The notes below the pieces were generated by a model. It had not been told where the DNA came from and did not search any database. It saw nothing but the letters and a program-made list of their open reading frames with translations. Shown here piece by piece: positions 13,445-28,400 of a DNA stretch of 64,000 bases; position 1 is the stretch's first letter; every line of letters begins with the position of its first letter. A program made the position numbers and the translations under genes. The stretch spans positions 13,020,001 through 13,084,000 of the forward strand of contig NC_065532.1 of the NCBI RefSeq assembly GCF_020184175.1, read 5' to 3'. Source of the DNA: Aphis gossypii. Lineage: Eukaryota > Arthropoda > Insecta > Hemiptera > Aphididae.

Positions 13445-16400
13445 GTGTGGCGAGCGGCGAAAACGACAGCAGCGGACGTTCATCTTCGGACGAAGTGGTG
13501 CGAGTTGTGCGCAGAAGGCACCTCGACGAGGCGACCAAGACGGGCCATGAATCGAACGAGATAGACGACGACCAACACCGTCGGCGGGTCGACATGTCGC
13601 TGACCAGGGCCGAAGAATTCAAGTCGACCGCAGCCGCAACCATGCCGCAGACTGAAGCGGCGGCGGCAGCGATGCTCGACGGCGGCGGCGGCGGCGACGA
13701 CGACTCTCGACTGATCGCGTCGTCTGCGGTCCAGCAGCAGCAGCCGACGGCGGACGAACAGACGTCCCAGTCGCAATACTATTACGAGTACGTGGGACCG
13801 ACAAAGATCGGTTCGGGGGAAGCCAAGAGGGCTTCGTCGCGTGGCAGATCACTCGTACCGACGGAGCCCGATACTGCAGCGCAACAGTCGCAGCAGAGAC
13901 GACAGCAGCAGCAGCAGCAGCAGCAGACGGATGCGGCGCCGGCGACGGACCGACAGCAGATCCGTAAGGCCGGCAACAGCGACATGGAAGACATACTGGA
14001 CGGGTTCGTCAAACTGTTGAACGGTCAACCGGGCCAAGCGGGTTACCGGCAGCCCATCAAGACGCGCATCAACAACCGCGGACCGCCGCGCATATCGGAC
14101 GCTTCGGTCGTACTGGAACCGCCGGCGTTCGTGCCGATGCCGCAACACCAGCACCAACACCAGCCGCAGCCGCAGCAGCCGCAACAACAGCACCAGCAGC
14201 AACAGCAACAGCAGCAACAGCACCAGCAGCAACAGCTACAGCCGCAGAACAAGCCGAAAGACCCGCCGCCGTATCCGTTCGACGTGCCGCAGCCCGTGGT
14301 CCGGCCTCTGCCGCCGCAACCGCCCAACCTCGTCAAACCGTTCTTGACCGGCGTGCCGTTGCCCGAACAGTTGGTGCCCACCGACGGCGGCGAGGACGAC
14401 GGTGACCTGGGCCCGCCATCGTTGCACTACGAGGACGACGTGCCGTCGCACGTGCAGCCTCCGTCGTCGTCGTCCAGGCGGCCGGTGCAGCACCTGCAGA
14501 CGGCCAAACCTCAACAGGAATACGACCTGTTCGCCGGTCACGGGCCGTCGACCGCGTTCAGGCCCGCGGAAAACGCGACGGAAAAATTCCCGGTGGACGC
14601 GCCTTCGTCCCTGTCACCGCCGGCGGCGTCGGACCGACCTGTCGCCGCCGAGAAACCGACCACCACCGACAAACCGTGGTCGGTGATCGACATCAACGCG
14701 ACCCGCGTGATCGGCCTCCAAGTGTCGAAAATCGTCGACCACTTGACCTCGCCGGTGGTGCCCGCCTCGCCGATCGGAGTGACCACCGATCACGCCGCCG
14801 CGCCGACGACCAGCACTACGACCACGACCACTAGCACCACTGCTGCCACCACTAGCTCCAGCACCGGCACCACCAGCACCGGCACCAGCACGGCCGCAGA
14901 ATCGGCGTCCACGACGACGGCCGCTCGACCGGAACCCACGTCGGCCGGCGAACACGTGACCGGCGTCGGTTCGGCGGTCGTCGTGCTCGAGCCGTCCACT
15001 TCGGAGGAACCGCATCGTGACGACGCGCACAAGCCCACCGACAACAAGTTGTCCAGCAAGCCCACGCCGCCCGTCAAGAAGACCCCACAACAGTCCGGTA
15101 ACTATTGCGCACGGTCTTTATTTAGGTTATATGGCGATGAGTTGGGGAGGAGGCGGTCGACTCCCTCGCCGTTCGGGGGTTCGGATTTTTTCCGAACATA
15201 TTAAGTAAAACGCCGGAAAATAAAATGAAATTCGACGTGACTGCGGTAGTTAGAACCACTTTTTTTCGAATGTTTTCCGTTTTATTATCAAATAGTTGAT
15301 AGCCATAAAAAATCGTGTATTTGTGAAAGATTTTTAAAAACTGTCTTAACACTTTCTATGAATAACAATCGTAGATGCTATAGATATAAAATACATTCTG
15401 TCAGATAAATTATCACCTCTCCCACCCATGAGTGATAAAACCCACCATTGCAGATTACTGCAGTAGTACAGATCAATGGATAAATGGATGGTTAGTTTAT
15501 TTGTGTGGGAACAAAGTGTGGGTTTTGTACGATTTCGCTCATTCGAAAATCCTGACGATTGATTACCATTGAGTCACTATTCGTCGTTTTGATCAAAATT
15601 CAGACGCTCCTATAATACAATATAGTAATTACACATTTGTAACGTATGATTGACGAACGAGGAGACTTAAAAAATTACCAAATACCAATATTTAGTATAA
15701 TATTTTACCGTCGAAGTGACACTGTGACGTTGACACGGTTTTACTTATGTTTTGTACTTATGAGTATTGCTTATTGTAATAATAATATTATGTTTCTTTT
15801 TTTAAGTTTTGTACCTTAGCATAGGTAATTGTTAAATTTGTTATTAAGCTAGTATAATATTTTCTATACGCTACTATACATATTTTATAAGACACAGTTT
15901 TTTTATTTTACTTATATTTTATATTATCCCAAAAATATAATTCTAATGAAATTAGAATAATATATGGTATAAAAGAAATAGTATTTTGAACTATTTTCGT
16001 TTTCGATAAAACAAAAATGTAAATTGCTAAATTTTTTTTATAATTTCAACTTTTAGCTATTAGGAAGAAACTAGTAATATAAAGATAGATATTATTATAT
16101 AATTACCTATGTTGTATTAGACACTAAAGGTACTTTATTTCCGTATATTTTTGTAGGTATAATAAGTGGGCAACGCAATTATATTATAATTAATATCATA
16201 TTAAACAAATCATTTAATAATTAGTAATATTATACTTTTACTGAATTACATATTTACATCCGGTATAAATGTATAATTATTATCATTTCTAATATGACTA
16301 ATTATATATTTTAAGATATATATTTGTTATAGAACATAATATATAAAATAATTAAGATAGCGTTATATTATAGTAATATACCTTTACATTAACATTTATA

Positions 16401-19400
16401 ACTATTTTGTCACCATGACAAAGCTCATTAATATAATATACACATTTAACATAGATAAGTAATATCTATTATTATTATTCGCATTTAGTGAAATCGTGAA
16501 AATTAAATTTTCTTCACACGTATATAATATGTTATAGGATAATATATTTTTTTTCAATTAATTGAACGGATACTATGTACCTAACCTATATGTATTTACA
16601 CTGTTTGAAATAATTCATATAATATTCAAAATATCAAATTTTCGTTAAATGGAACTAAAATGGCATAGAAGTAGGTTAGATTAACCCTTCTCGATTGTCT
16701 TAATTTTTTTTTAAATAATTTGAAATAATCAGTGTTAAGAAAAAATGAATAGACACAATATATTTATGTTTATGGAGTTATTAATAACATATCCTAGATA
16801 GTAATCATTGACACATCACATATTTAAATATCATGATAATCAGATAATTATCATGAATAATATCATACATTATTATTATTATTATGTTATTAATATGTTA
16901 TGGTGACATTAATAATTATATTAAAATAAATGTGTGCGCCATTTATGTCAGTGAAAGGAGTATACAATTGTTGTCATTTAGTATAATCTAACGAAAATGC
17001 TTTAATGTATAATTATATTATATTATATACGTCATCGTCGGCTATAATCAACAATTATTTTTTTCGCAGAAGGGTTCCCGTACTATTCACGTCCAGGGAT
17101 CGTGCTGGACGATCCGGAATTCAAACCCCACATCGGAGGCCAGAGACGTCCCATTCAAGTGCAAGTACCCAGTAAAGGCGACGTGTTCGACATAATGGTG
17201 TCAGCCATACAAGGACCGGGTGACAAGCCAGCACTGCTCAGTCGTAAGCGCATATTCGTATATTATTATAATAAAACTTATGAAACTATTTACTCAATAC
17301 TCGTCAACTACCGTAAACGCTGTAGCTACTGTGTTATGAATTTTTTAATTTTAATTTTTTGTCTACGATTTATTCGTTAGCGCAATCATTTATTGCTATA
17401 GATTTCGTAGATTTTGTCATAAGAAGGTCTTTATTATTATTATTTATATTCATATGTTTCTCGTATCCTTTTTTTTTAGCTGACGAAATATCTCCGTCGG
17501 GAGTCGGAAAAGGAGAAGTGTCCGTGATAACGTCAGCAGAAGCGAACCAGCAGTTCGTGTCCATCGACGGTAAACGAACGTACATAAACTTATTCGGTTC
17601 AGCGGAACCAACCGCAGTGGCGCCTCAGTCCATAAAGCCGACCAGCGCTGCTTCCGGGTGAGTGCAATAATTATTATACTACATTCATTAGTTCATTCAT
17701 AATATATTGTTCTTAATTAGTAATTACATTTTTTACACCACCATTGAGTTTACAAAACAAGCACATACTACGCTATGCCGTTGAAGAACGCAATTCTGCA
17801 CTTTCTCTAAATTCTGACTTTTTATGCATTTGCATTTTTTTTTTTTGTTCGGAAAGTAAATAAAAAAAATCTGATTCAAAACAAATTTCTGATGATGGAA
17901 TTCATATTTTTAGTGCATGTTTTATCTCTAATTGTTTAAAAATTGTTTACGCAAAATACAACGTTATAGGGTCAGTTAGTAAATTTTTTTGGTTCATCTT
18001 TTTTTTTAATGAAATTACTAATTAATATATTTTATTCTTGACATACTATAAAAATATTTCATTTATTGAATATTTTAAACTAAAAGACTACTTTTTAGAT
18101 TCTGAACGGAGTGAAGAATGTATTGATTTTACAATGATGTATGTTTTTTTTTTTTTTTTTTTTTTTTTGTTTTTTTTTTTTTTGTGTCTGTGTACAGCAT
18201 AACTAGTCGAAATAATGCTCCAATTTCAAACAATGGGGGTGGTTTCCGATGTAAAAGTGAATATCCTTGGTGCATTATAGAGGTAAAAAGTTAACATTTT
18301 CCAACAGTTTTCAAAAAAATCGAGAAAAACAAAAAAAAAATGACGGAAAAACGGCAATTTTTACGCAAAACCAGTTTTCGACCAAATCGATTTTTTTTTA
18401 TGGTTGTAATTCAAAAACTAATCACTGAAAATACTTGAAATTTTCACCAAATGTTAATGTCAGTGGTATCCGTATATAGTTAAATTTTCAAAAAATTGTA
18501 GTTTAGTAAATAACAGTTTAGCCTCAAACGATTTTTGATATTTGTTATTATTCAAAAAGTATAAGTCGTAGATACTTGAAAATTTTACCAGTTATTAAGA
18601 TTCGCGTTTTCTTTACGTGATTTAAATTTCAAAATATTTTGACTTTTTTTGAGCTATTTATAGACAACTGAAATTTTCAATTTTTCTGAAAAAATATTTT
18701 TGAAGTGTCGATAAAATTTTTTTGGCCCTATCAAAATACTTGAAAATTTAATACAAAGTTCCTCATATGTTATTCTTATAGTGATTAAAAAATTATAAGA
18801 ATACATAGGCACAATTTTTTTTATTAGCATTTGAAGTTCTAATTTTGACGAAAATTCGTCAAAATTATGAATATTTGCGAAATATTTGAAGTTGAAAAAT
18901 CATAAAATTTTTTGTGTTTATAACTAAGGATTAAAAATACAACACTAAGTTTTCCATAAGTTTACCTTCAAGTATCTATAGAGAAAACTCGAAGCATCAT
19001 TATAGGAAAAATTTTAAGTGCGTTTGAATTTTAAATTTTAACGAAATAGCGTAATGATAACGATTTATCCTCAAACGATTTTAAATATTTGTTATTATTC
19101 AAAAAGTATAAGTCGTAGATACTTGAAAATTTTACCAGTTATTAAGATTCGCGTTTTCTTTACGTGATTTAATTTTCAAAATATTTTTTAATATAAGCTG
19201 GTTTTTTTAAACCACCTTTTTCACCAACCACTAGAAATTATATCCTAGGCTGACAAATCATCTTCGTTCAGAATCGTTTTTCGTATACAATGATAACTAT
19301 CATTGGATTCAAATTTAACACTCCTATAATATATAATAATGATCCATACAGCACCTAATGTACAGCAGAGCGGTACTCACTTGCCGACTTTTTTTTTCAT

Positions 19401-22400
19401 TTGTAATTATTATCAAATTAATTAAAAAATAATTAAAATTATATTTCGAAACTTTTTCAAATGCATAATATATTATTTAAGTTTTTTAGCGCATAAACAT
19501 CCGAATCCCAGTGACCTGGTTATTATTAAATATAATATGATTCATACGTTGGTATACCGGCAGCTGGTAAACAGGCTATAAAATAAATATTTTCATCAGT
19601 TCTAAATTAAACGCATCAAGCTCTTAACGGAATGTGAGTTATTGGATAATTAGTAAATTAATAATTACTGTATGAATATCATAAGATACAGTTGTTATTA
19701 TATACATGGATCACATTTAAAAATTTACAGACGAGTAAAGGTATGCATCGTGTAACGGGTGTGTGGACAAATGTAATGATTGTTTTTAATTTATTTCCTG
19801 GTATAATGATCGTTGGGATACTTTCTCTCGAGACGGTCTGAAAATAATCTTCAAGGTCCTTAAAAAGTGTTCCGAACCAAACTTGTAGTTATACTGTACC
19901 AAATATCTCATCGCGTTGGCGCGATAAAATATTATAATAATATACAATTACTATTAACGATATATCAAATATATCAAATAATATTATATTCTATAATTGC
20001 GTATTAATACTGACCGTAGACGTAAATAGGACAGAGGAGGGCCCTTCAAAGACGGTTTATTGAATTGAGTTCCTTCCTAAAAAATATGTATTAATTTAAA
20101 CCGTAAAATAACAGGTCATTGTTATCGAAGTTTTTTGATAAAGCATGCACATTAATTTGTTCTCCAAAAATAATTTAATATTGATGTTCTTCAACATATC
20201 AAAATCCTCATTTTTGTTGAATAACTTTTCCAACTCTAAAAAGATGACATTTTATTTTATATTTTTATTAGTTAAATACTTAACGTTTGAGATATTGTAA
20301 CTTTTAATAATTGAAATATTTTAATGTTTGTTGTCGTGTGTTCGATTTTAGATCATATTCGGTCAGTCAAGTGCTGCAGCCACACGGCGCGTCCAGTCCG
20401 TCGGGATCACCGGCACCGTCACCGCCAATCGGTGGTAAACCATCAGCACCAGCCTGGAAGCGACCCACACACCCACCAGTGAGGATCGACACTTGCATCG
20501 TGGGTGATGATACGACATGTGATGCGGCGCAGCATGAGAGGTGCCGAACTGAACTCGGCGTGTCCTCGTGCCTCTGCAGGCCCGGATACAGCAGGCGAAA
20601 GCACCGGGACCCGTGTCACAGTGAGTACTTATGATGTTGGATTCTATTAAATTATTGTCTAATTATAAGTAGGTACGTTCCAATTTTATAAGATTCATTG
20701 GCTTAACGCAATATTATAATATTCGTATAACTGTAAAACGAATCAAAACTTTTTTACATTTTTATATATCGTCAATGACATAAATATGAGACATTTCGTA
20801 TTGCATAGTACACAATAATAATAAATTAATCCGTATAATATGGTCATTGTCAATTTCAACAATACATCTCATATAACAAAAATCGGTCTCTTATCTCCAC
20901 AATATCTTTAAAATATGAAATTACTTATTTTTTTTTTAGATTTATTGTTAGAGCTAAACCAACATTTTTTATTTCGTTTTTTTTTCTTTCGTACAAAATA
21001 AAATGGTCATTGGTCACTGTATGTTAGTGTGATAAAAAAAAAACCTGTTCTAATACCTGTTTTAATAATGTCATTATGATTGTATTTGTGAGTACCTATT
21101 TTTATTCAACAATTTTTTTCAGGAATCGTATCCATCGTTTTTTCGCTACGCGTTGATCGGTTATATGACAATAAGATCACGTGGACAGAGAAATACAAGG
21201 ATTCCGAGTCCCAAGAGTACCAACAACTTGAACACGAAGCAGTTAGAGCGGTAAGGGAGCAATCAGTTTCAGTTTTTGCGACTATATTGTCTATATTATA
21301 TTACATATTTTTAGTTTTTGCACAAATTATTACCTAGTATCGACAAGTATCGAATGTATAGTAATTTTCATTGTTGTTCGGTTAAATATATACTATATCG
21401 TAAGTAGTTTTCTGTGACAATTTAAACGTTTCTAGTTTATGATCTATTAACGAATAAGCAGCGGCGCGCGTGTCTCGCGAATCATTCTTTGTATTATAAC
21501 AAAATATAAAAAAAAATAATAAACACCAATTAATAATAAATATAATAAATTAAATAAAAATAGGTTATTGTCAATGTTGCGGAGGAAACAAAGAATTGAA
21601 ATTGATTTATGTCTTGCGATTTTTCTCAGTTTTTTTTTCTTTCATTCAATAGGTGTTCAATAGTTCAGTAGTTGCACCTCGTCCTCTCAAAACTTATTTG
21701 AGCATTGATCAGTATTAATAAAAAGTATAGTTAGTATATTAAGTTTTGTTCATGAGAGTTGATATTTCAACAAATATACCTAACTTCAATCAGAAATTCC
21801 TGATTACATCCCTTATACCTATACTCGTAGTATATCTACCTAACAATTAACTAATCTTTCTAAACTAATGTGAAACGTTTGTTTTGCAGATCGATTCGGC
21901 GTTTTCGATGACACCGTTTTCGGATACGTTCGTCGGCGTCAAGATCAACAACGTGTACATGTCCAAAACTACACCCGGCATGCCGGTCATGGTCAATGCC
22001 ACGGTACAGTTAACTGAGAACGCAGAACACTTGAGGTCGTCCGTCAAGCAGGACGTGCAAAAACAACTGACGGGCGCGCTGCAGAGGCGCAACAACAACG
22101 TAGGCACTAGTGGCCTGTGGGTGGATTCGCCGGTCGGCGCCATATCGCAACTTCACGGTACTTACTTTGAGCTGACATCGAGCTTGACTTTGATTTGTTA
22201 TATTTTATATGGCGTTGTAGAGGGTAGTTACGGATAAAGTAGAATTTAACCATTATCGTAATTATTTCAATTTTATTTTTGCCAAACATTTTAAGTAGGT
22301 GTACAATTATAACATTTATAAATAAATAAATAATATATTTTAAGCCACACTAGCTTTCCTGTATGGATTGTTATTCAGACAAATAAAATAAATCGTACCT

Positions 22401-25400
22401 AATTATCTGTAAAAAAATAATTATTTACATTTTTTACATTTTAAAATATCGAACCTGCAACAAACGAGTACTTTTTACTAAAATGTTTATTGTTAACCTG
22501 TATAATTGCCGTTCAGAAACGAGGAAATATTCGAATCTTTTAAAATATAACTTTCACGTAACTCTGAAAAATGCCCTAAATGTCTATGTTTTTTGTTATC
22601 TGCGGTCAACCTGACTACGCCTATACGTGTATTATAATTTTATATAATATTATCATGTAAAAACATCAGGCGCATAGAAGTATATTATATATTTTTTTTA
22701 TGTGATTCGTGTATAGATCTTGACGAGTGTAACAGCCCGGAACTGAACGACTGCCATCCACTGGGCAAATGCACGAACGTGTTCGGCACGTTCCAATGCG
22801 CGTGCCCAGACGGCTACAGGGACCCGTGGATCGGAAACGCTCAGCGAAGCGGCCGGACCTGCGAAACGTGCGACCCAGGCCAGTGCAACCTCAGGGGAGA
22901 ATGCTTCTTCCAGGCAGGACAGCCAGTGTGCAAGTAAGTACCTACCATTACTATATCTTAAATTATGGTTTACACACTTTTCTTGTAAAATAATGTTGGA
23001 TATTTGTGTTTTGAAATCGACGGTATTGCGTTTTACATCAATTATCAAAAAATAGTATTATTATGAAATATTTTAATAGTGTACATAGTATTACGATTAT
23101 ACGAATAGGTACTGTCCAATTCATTCGAATATTTTGCAAAATTTCTTACATCCCCTCGTAATCCCCTAAAAGCATGTTGAAAATGTGAAAAATTACACAA
23201 TCAATTAATAGCACAATTTGATTCTTTTTACTAAAAATGACATTTTTGTACATTTTATCTTTTACTCGCCACCCCCCTTCTCTCTATCTCAAAAAAAAAA
23301 AAAAAAAGAAATAAGAACAATTTCATTTTATATTTATCATATAATATATTTCAATACAGCCATTGTATTATTTGTATAATATAATATATGCAAACATATT
23401 AATTCAATGATTAAATAATTACATAATATTTAAATTTTCACTTGGTACAATTGATAATATAGCTTTTATACATTATACAAAGTTTCTGATATGGCTTCGT
23501 CGCTCAGTGAATTATTTTCATTTCACAATACAACAATATTAAATATATCCTTGCAATAATGTTTAAGTTAATGTCGAAGTTGTATAATATATTATCTTAT
23601 TACTTATTATAGTTACGTACAACTAGCATACGAAAATGGAATTTTTCTTTGTGTTATTTCTATAAAACAGTAATGTAAAATATGTACATAAATGTATTCA
23701 TGATAAATGGGATACAATATCCAAATTCCTCGCGCCATAGTTATGCTACTGTAGCACAACAATACGATTGGTACACTACACATTTGTACGCATTTTGTTC
23801 GTTGCAACGGCGTCATTTACAATAGCTAATACGCAACACTAGGCGGAAGTGGGTCCTACCGTTTTACACGATTGTAGTTCTAGTTAAGAGATAAGGCGGC
23901 AATGCATTGCAGGACGAACTCGTCGGCAAATCGTCGTCACGACAATAAAATGCGCGATCGCAGTAGGAACGACAAAAAATTGTAGGTCAGTGTGCACTAG
24001 TCGTCGTTATAATCGTAGTCGATGATGTATAATATACATATACATTATACATATATTATATGATTCTGTTCGCATGAAAACCGCACTCCGACGTCAATTA
24101 TAGACGCCCACGAAATCCATAGGTATAACATCCTTACGATAGCCGGTTAGCTGCACGAGTGCACAGTGTGTGTGTGGTTAACGGTATATCGAGTATACTA
24201 CAATGTCGTATTAAATGATTCTAAAATTTTAACTTTTTTTTTTTTAGCTACTTTATATTAATAACATACATAATATTATATTATTATATTATGGTATATA
24301 CGACTAAATATTTTTGCCTATAGAAAATAATCTGTTTTAGTATTGTTTTCACTGAACAACTCGGTGTGAATTTTTACATCGATTTTTTCATATCTTTGCT
24401 CTGAATTCAATACCATTTTACTAATAATAATATCGATGACAATCTGCGAACAAAGACACGTGTGGCGTGCAGGACTAAATACTATTGTAAAATATAATAA
24501 TATATACACATTAATAAATACAAGGGGAGCTTAAAAAACGATTTGTTCGCAATTTCATGGGTGTCTAATATATGCGAATAGAATACATAGAAATGTTTTA
24601 AATAATTTTATTGTTATATAGTTTTTACTGCATATTGTACTACACTACACAATTGCACCGTGCAAGCACATACTTATCTCGTATGCTATATATAAGTAGT
24701 TCTCGTTTAATTTAATTCCATTTTTATTCTATATAGGCAGTACAAAACGTCGATGGTATTCATTTTTTTGTGAATATACGTAGTAAAAAATACCTAGATA
24801 GTTGAAATTAAACATTTTAATTAAATGGTCTTATTGTTTTTCAAAACTTAAGTCAATTATATTACTGTTTTCATCAGCATTAAAATATGTTTAAAAATCC
24901 ACATTTTAATAATTGTATAAATATTGTAACTAACATAATACATACGAGTGTAGGTACTAGTGGCCACAACATTTTCATAAAATAGCAAAATAAAATTTGA
25001 TTAATAAAATCGCATCAATTCGAAACATTCAAGTCCCCCCCCACCAATATTTTATAGAATTCATGTACACGCAAATGTTATAATATAGTCAACTCTCGGC
25101 AGTTTAAGATGGAAAAAAAAGTGTATTATTAAAAACGTCGAGACATCAAAAATAAGCGTTACAGTAGACCTCGCCGGATACCAACTTGCATATCGCACGT
25201 TTTATTTAGGTATATTTAATAATTATTTAAGACTGTTATATTTATATAATTTATAATATTATTATATCGCCATCGTTTAGTAAAAAAAAAACTGCAACCG
25301 AAATCGAATGGCACGAAATCTACGTATTTATATATTTTTTATTTATCTATACCTCTACAACGTATTTTTCCTCTACCTTCGCAGGTGTTCGGGATCGTTT

Positions 25401-28400
25401 TACGGATCGCAGTGCGAGATCGACGGCGAAGTGTTGAGCGTAGCAGTCGGCTCGTCCGTGGCCGCCATATCCATCATCGTGCTGACGTTGGTGTGTCTGT
25501 GCGCGTGGAGCCGCCGATGGAACAAGGAACAGAAAGTCGGTTCGCCCGTGTTCGGGTACATGCCGACCGGCGGTAGCACGGTGAAAACGCCAGTGATCGG
25601 CGGACCGCCGTACCAGGTGTCCATCGAGGACCGCATGAGGTGGGCACAGATCGCGGACGCCATGGCACACGCCAACCACTATGCCGTGAGTACATAATAT
25701 TATTAAACACACAAACCACGTTTACGTGCAGTAGTTAAATGTGCATTAAGAAGCGCATTTATATGCACCTAAAATATCGAGATTAGAGTTTGAATAAAAC
25801 TAAAAAAATTTTTAAACCATACTTTATAATATGTAGGTACCTACTTTAGATTCCATAACCAAAATATGTGATTGGTACCTAACTACTTTTATATTATTTT
25901 ATAATTCGGCGTTTTAAAATTTCCCCCACTAATAATCGTATTAATTCGCATTAAAGCGTTTACGTGCATTTCTTAATCGCGGATTAAGAGTTAATTCGAT
26001 TTGACGAATCGAATTAAATAATAAATGCACATTATAGTTAAATGCGTTTATATGCACCCAACTCTCGAACTAACTCTACGCGCATTAACTACTGCATATA
26101 AACGCGACAATATATAGCGAATACCTATAAACTATAATGCTTCCAAATTATCTGTTAGTCGTTTACCGTACGAATAATATACCTATTATTGTTGTACCGC
26201 GGTCACTCGGGGCTACGCGATTGTCGATTTTGTCGATTATTGTGTTTGCGAAAATAAAGTGTTCGTACAGTTTATCGTAAAATTAAAAAAAAAAAAAAAA
26301 TTATACACAAATTCGTAGCTCATAAATTATAAACACCCGAACCCTATACTTATAATTATATAGATAATAATATGTGGGTACCTACTCGTTCGGAAATTTA
26401 TACGGCGCGAATGGTTGTGATCAAACAATATCCATTACCAATACGTATATATTAAACGGCAACACGTTTAGTGATCTATATGTGCGTTGAATTCGGGTTA
26501 AACACCACTTTTTGTCGAACGCAGCAAGTAAAGCATTCCAGTTGCACATATATCGTATATCGTCGGTTATAATAGAAAACCGGATATTGTAATTATTTCG
26601 GACGATTGTTTCAGACGATAAATATTATTATATATATCTGTCTTATTATATATTACGGTGAGCTCGCAAAGCGAATTCCGTCTGCCGCGTTCCTCGCGTT
26701 CTCTTCCAATAATAATCATCATCATTCTCATGTCCGTGGACGTAATCCTTCGATTGATTTTCAGCCCGAACCGGTGAACGGCACCATGCGGTCCAACATG
26801 TTCGGGTACGCCGGCGCGCCGATGCCGCTGCCCAGGCTCCGGCCGCCGGGCACGAGCACGATTTCGCACGCATTCCGCACGCCGGAGTCGAGCACCAGCG
26901 AGGAAGAGGACCGGACCGATCTGCTAGGACGCAGCTTCCAGACTTCGTCCAGACCGAAAAGTAGATCTTCCTTGGCCGTAAGTATATACCTATACTCGTC
27001 CATTATGTATAAACGTATTGTTTGTCGTGTACAATATTTATGTTCCGCTCACGACCCGCTCAAATATGGTATATGCGATGATGAATTTTCGGAGCATTTT
27101 TTTTTTCGTGACAAAACCGCGGGGAACGGATTTCCTCGTATGATATTATACTCGGCTTAAATTATACTTCGTCGTTATACAGCGTTCAAAGAGCTATTAA
27201 CTGTGACCATTAATTGATTATCTACCAAAAAAAATGTCGGACGGTACTATAACGTAGGTCATGGGGCCACCTTCCGTTTTTTGGATCGAGTCACCGAACC
27301 ACGAACTGAAACTCGTAGAGTCATGGACCATGGTTATATTTTAGTATATACACGATTTTAACGTGTTTAGGAAATAGTAATAATAGGTAGTAATAAAATA
27401 AAATAATCGGCAGAATTACCAAATTTTGATTTTTCAAATATTAACAAAATATGAAAATCATAAATTCTTTTTTTTTTAAAAAAAAAAAAAACTTTAATTC
27501 AATCTTGCTATACGCGCTGCAGTTCATAAAGTCAAACATAAACATTCCTGGTCGGTATGTTATCAAATAAATAGTTTGAACCTCGTCTTCTTCCACTTAA
27601 ATATAACTTTTTATCTGTCCTATATTGTGTAGGTGATATTAATATTGAAAGTAAAATCATTCTTTCAAAAAATGTGAGCTTTTGGAAAAATTTTAAATAT
27701 GCGTTGTATAATATTTAAAGACGCAAACTACAAATGTGCTTATAGACGAGTTTATCAAACTGAAATAACAAATAATTTAATTAATAATGAACTTATTGAA
27801 ATTTTTTAGAGAACCTAAATTAGTGAAATACATTTATTTATAAACTGTCTAGAATTAATTCCAATTTTCACACCAAATCTAAAAAAAACTTAAGTATACA
27901 CAATTATTATAATATTATATTATACTAGAAAAATAGTTTTTTCGATTGCAGTTTTCGTAGTAAACGTTTTTAAAAAAACGATGACAAATTGACAACCATA
28001 TGTATATATATTATACAATACAAACTCGTTGCGTTCTAGTTCTCCGTATAGAGTATTGTTTGTTGCTTTTTATAAACGTTTGCTAATAATAAAAGTTATG
28101 GGAAAGAAAAACTCTTACTCGACGAAATCGCATTAAATATTTATTTTCAAACGTATTTTATTAGCAAAAAAAAAAATAATCAATAAATTCGTTAATTTAA
28201 TTAACGTTTACAAGCATGGCTACTTGTTTTAAAAAATTAAAAAATGTATTTCGATGGACGTAAAAAAACTGACTAGTCATCGGTAGAATGACATCGGATG
28301 AATTTTTTTATTTTTATTTTATTATTATTCGCATCTAGATTGATTTTTTTTTCTTAAATATTTTAATAAGTTGACGGTTATTATGGACTGACTGTTATTC

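Noticed and set aside
13419..15090. Many minus-strand and alternative-frame open frames across exon 1
   Set aside because: They are shadows of CAG/CAA repeats and G+C-rich codons; they are rich in Cys, Arg or Val runs typical of repeats read in the wrong frame.
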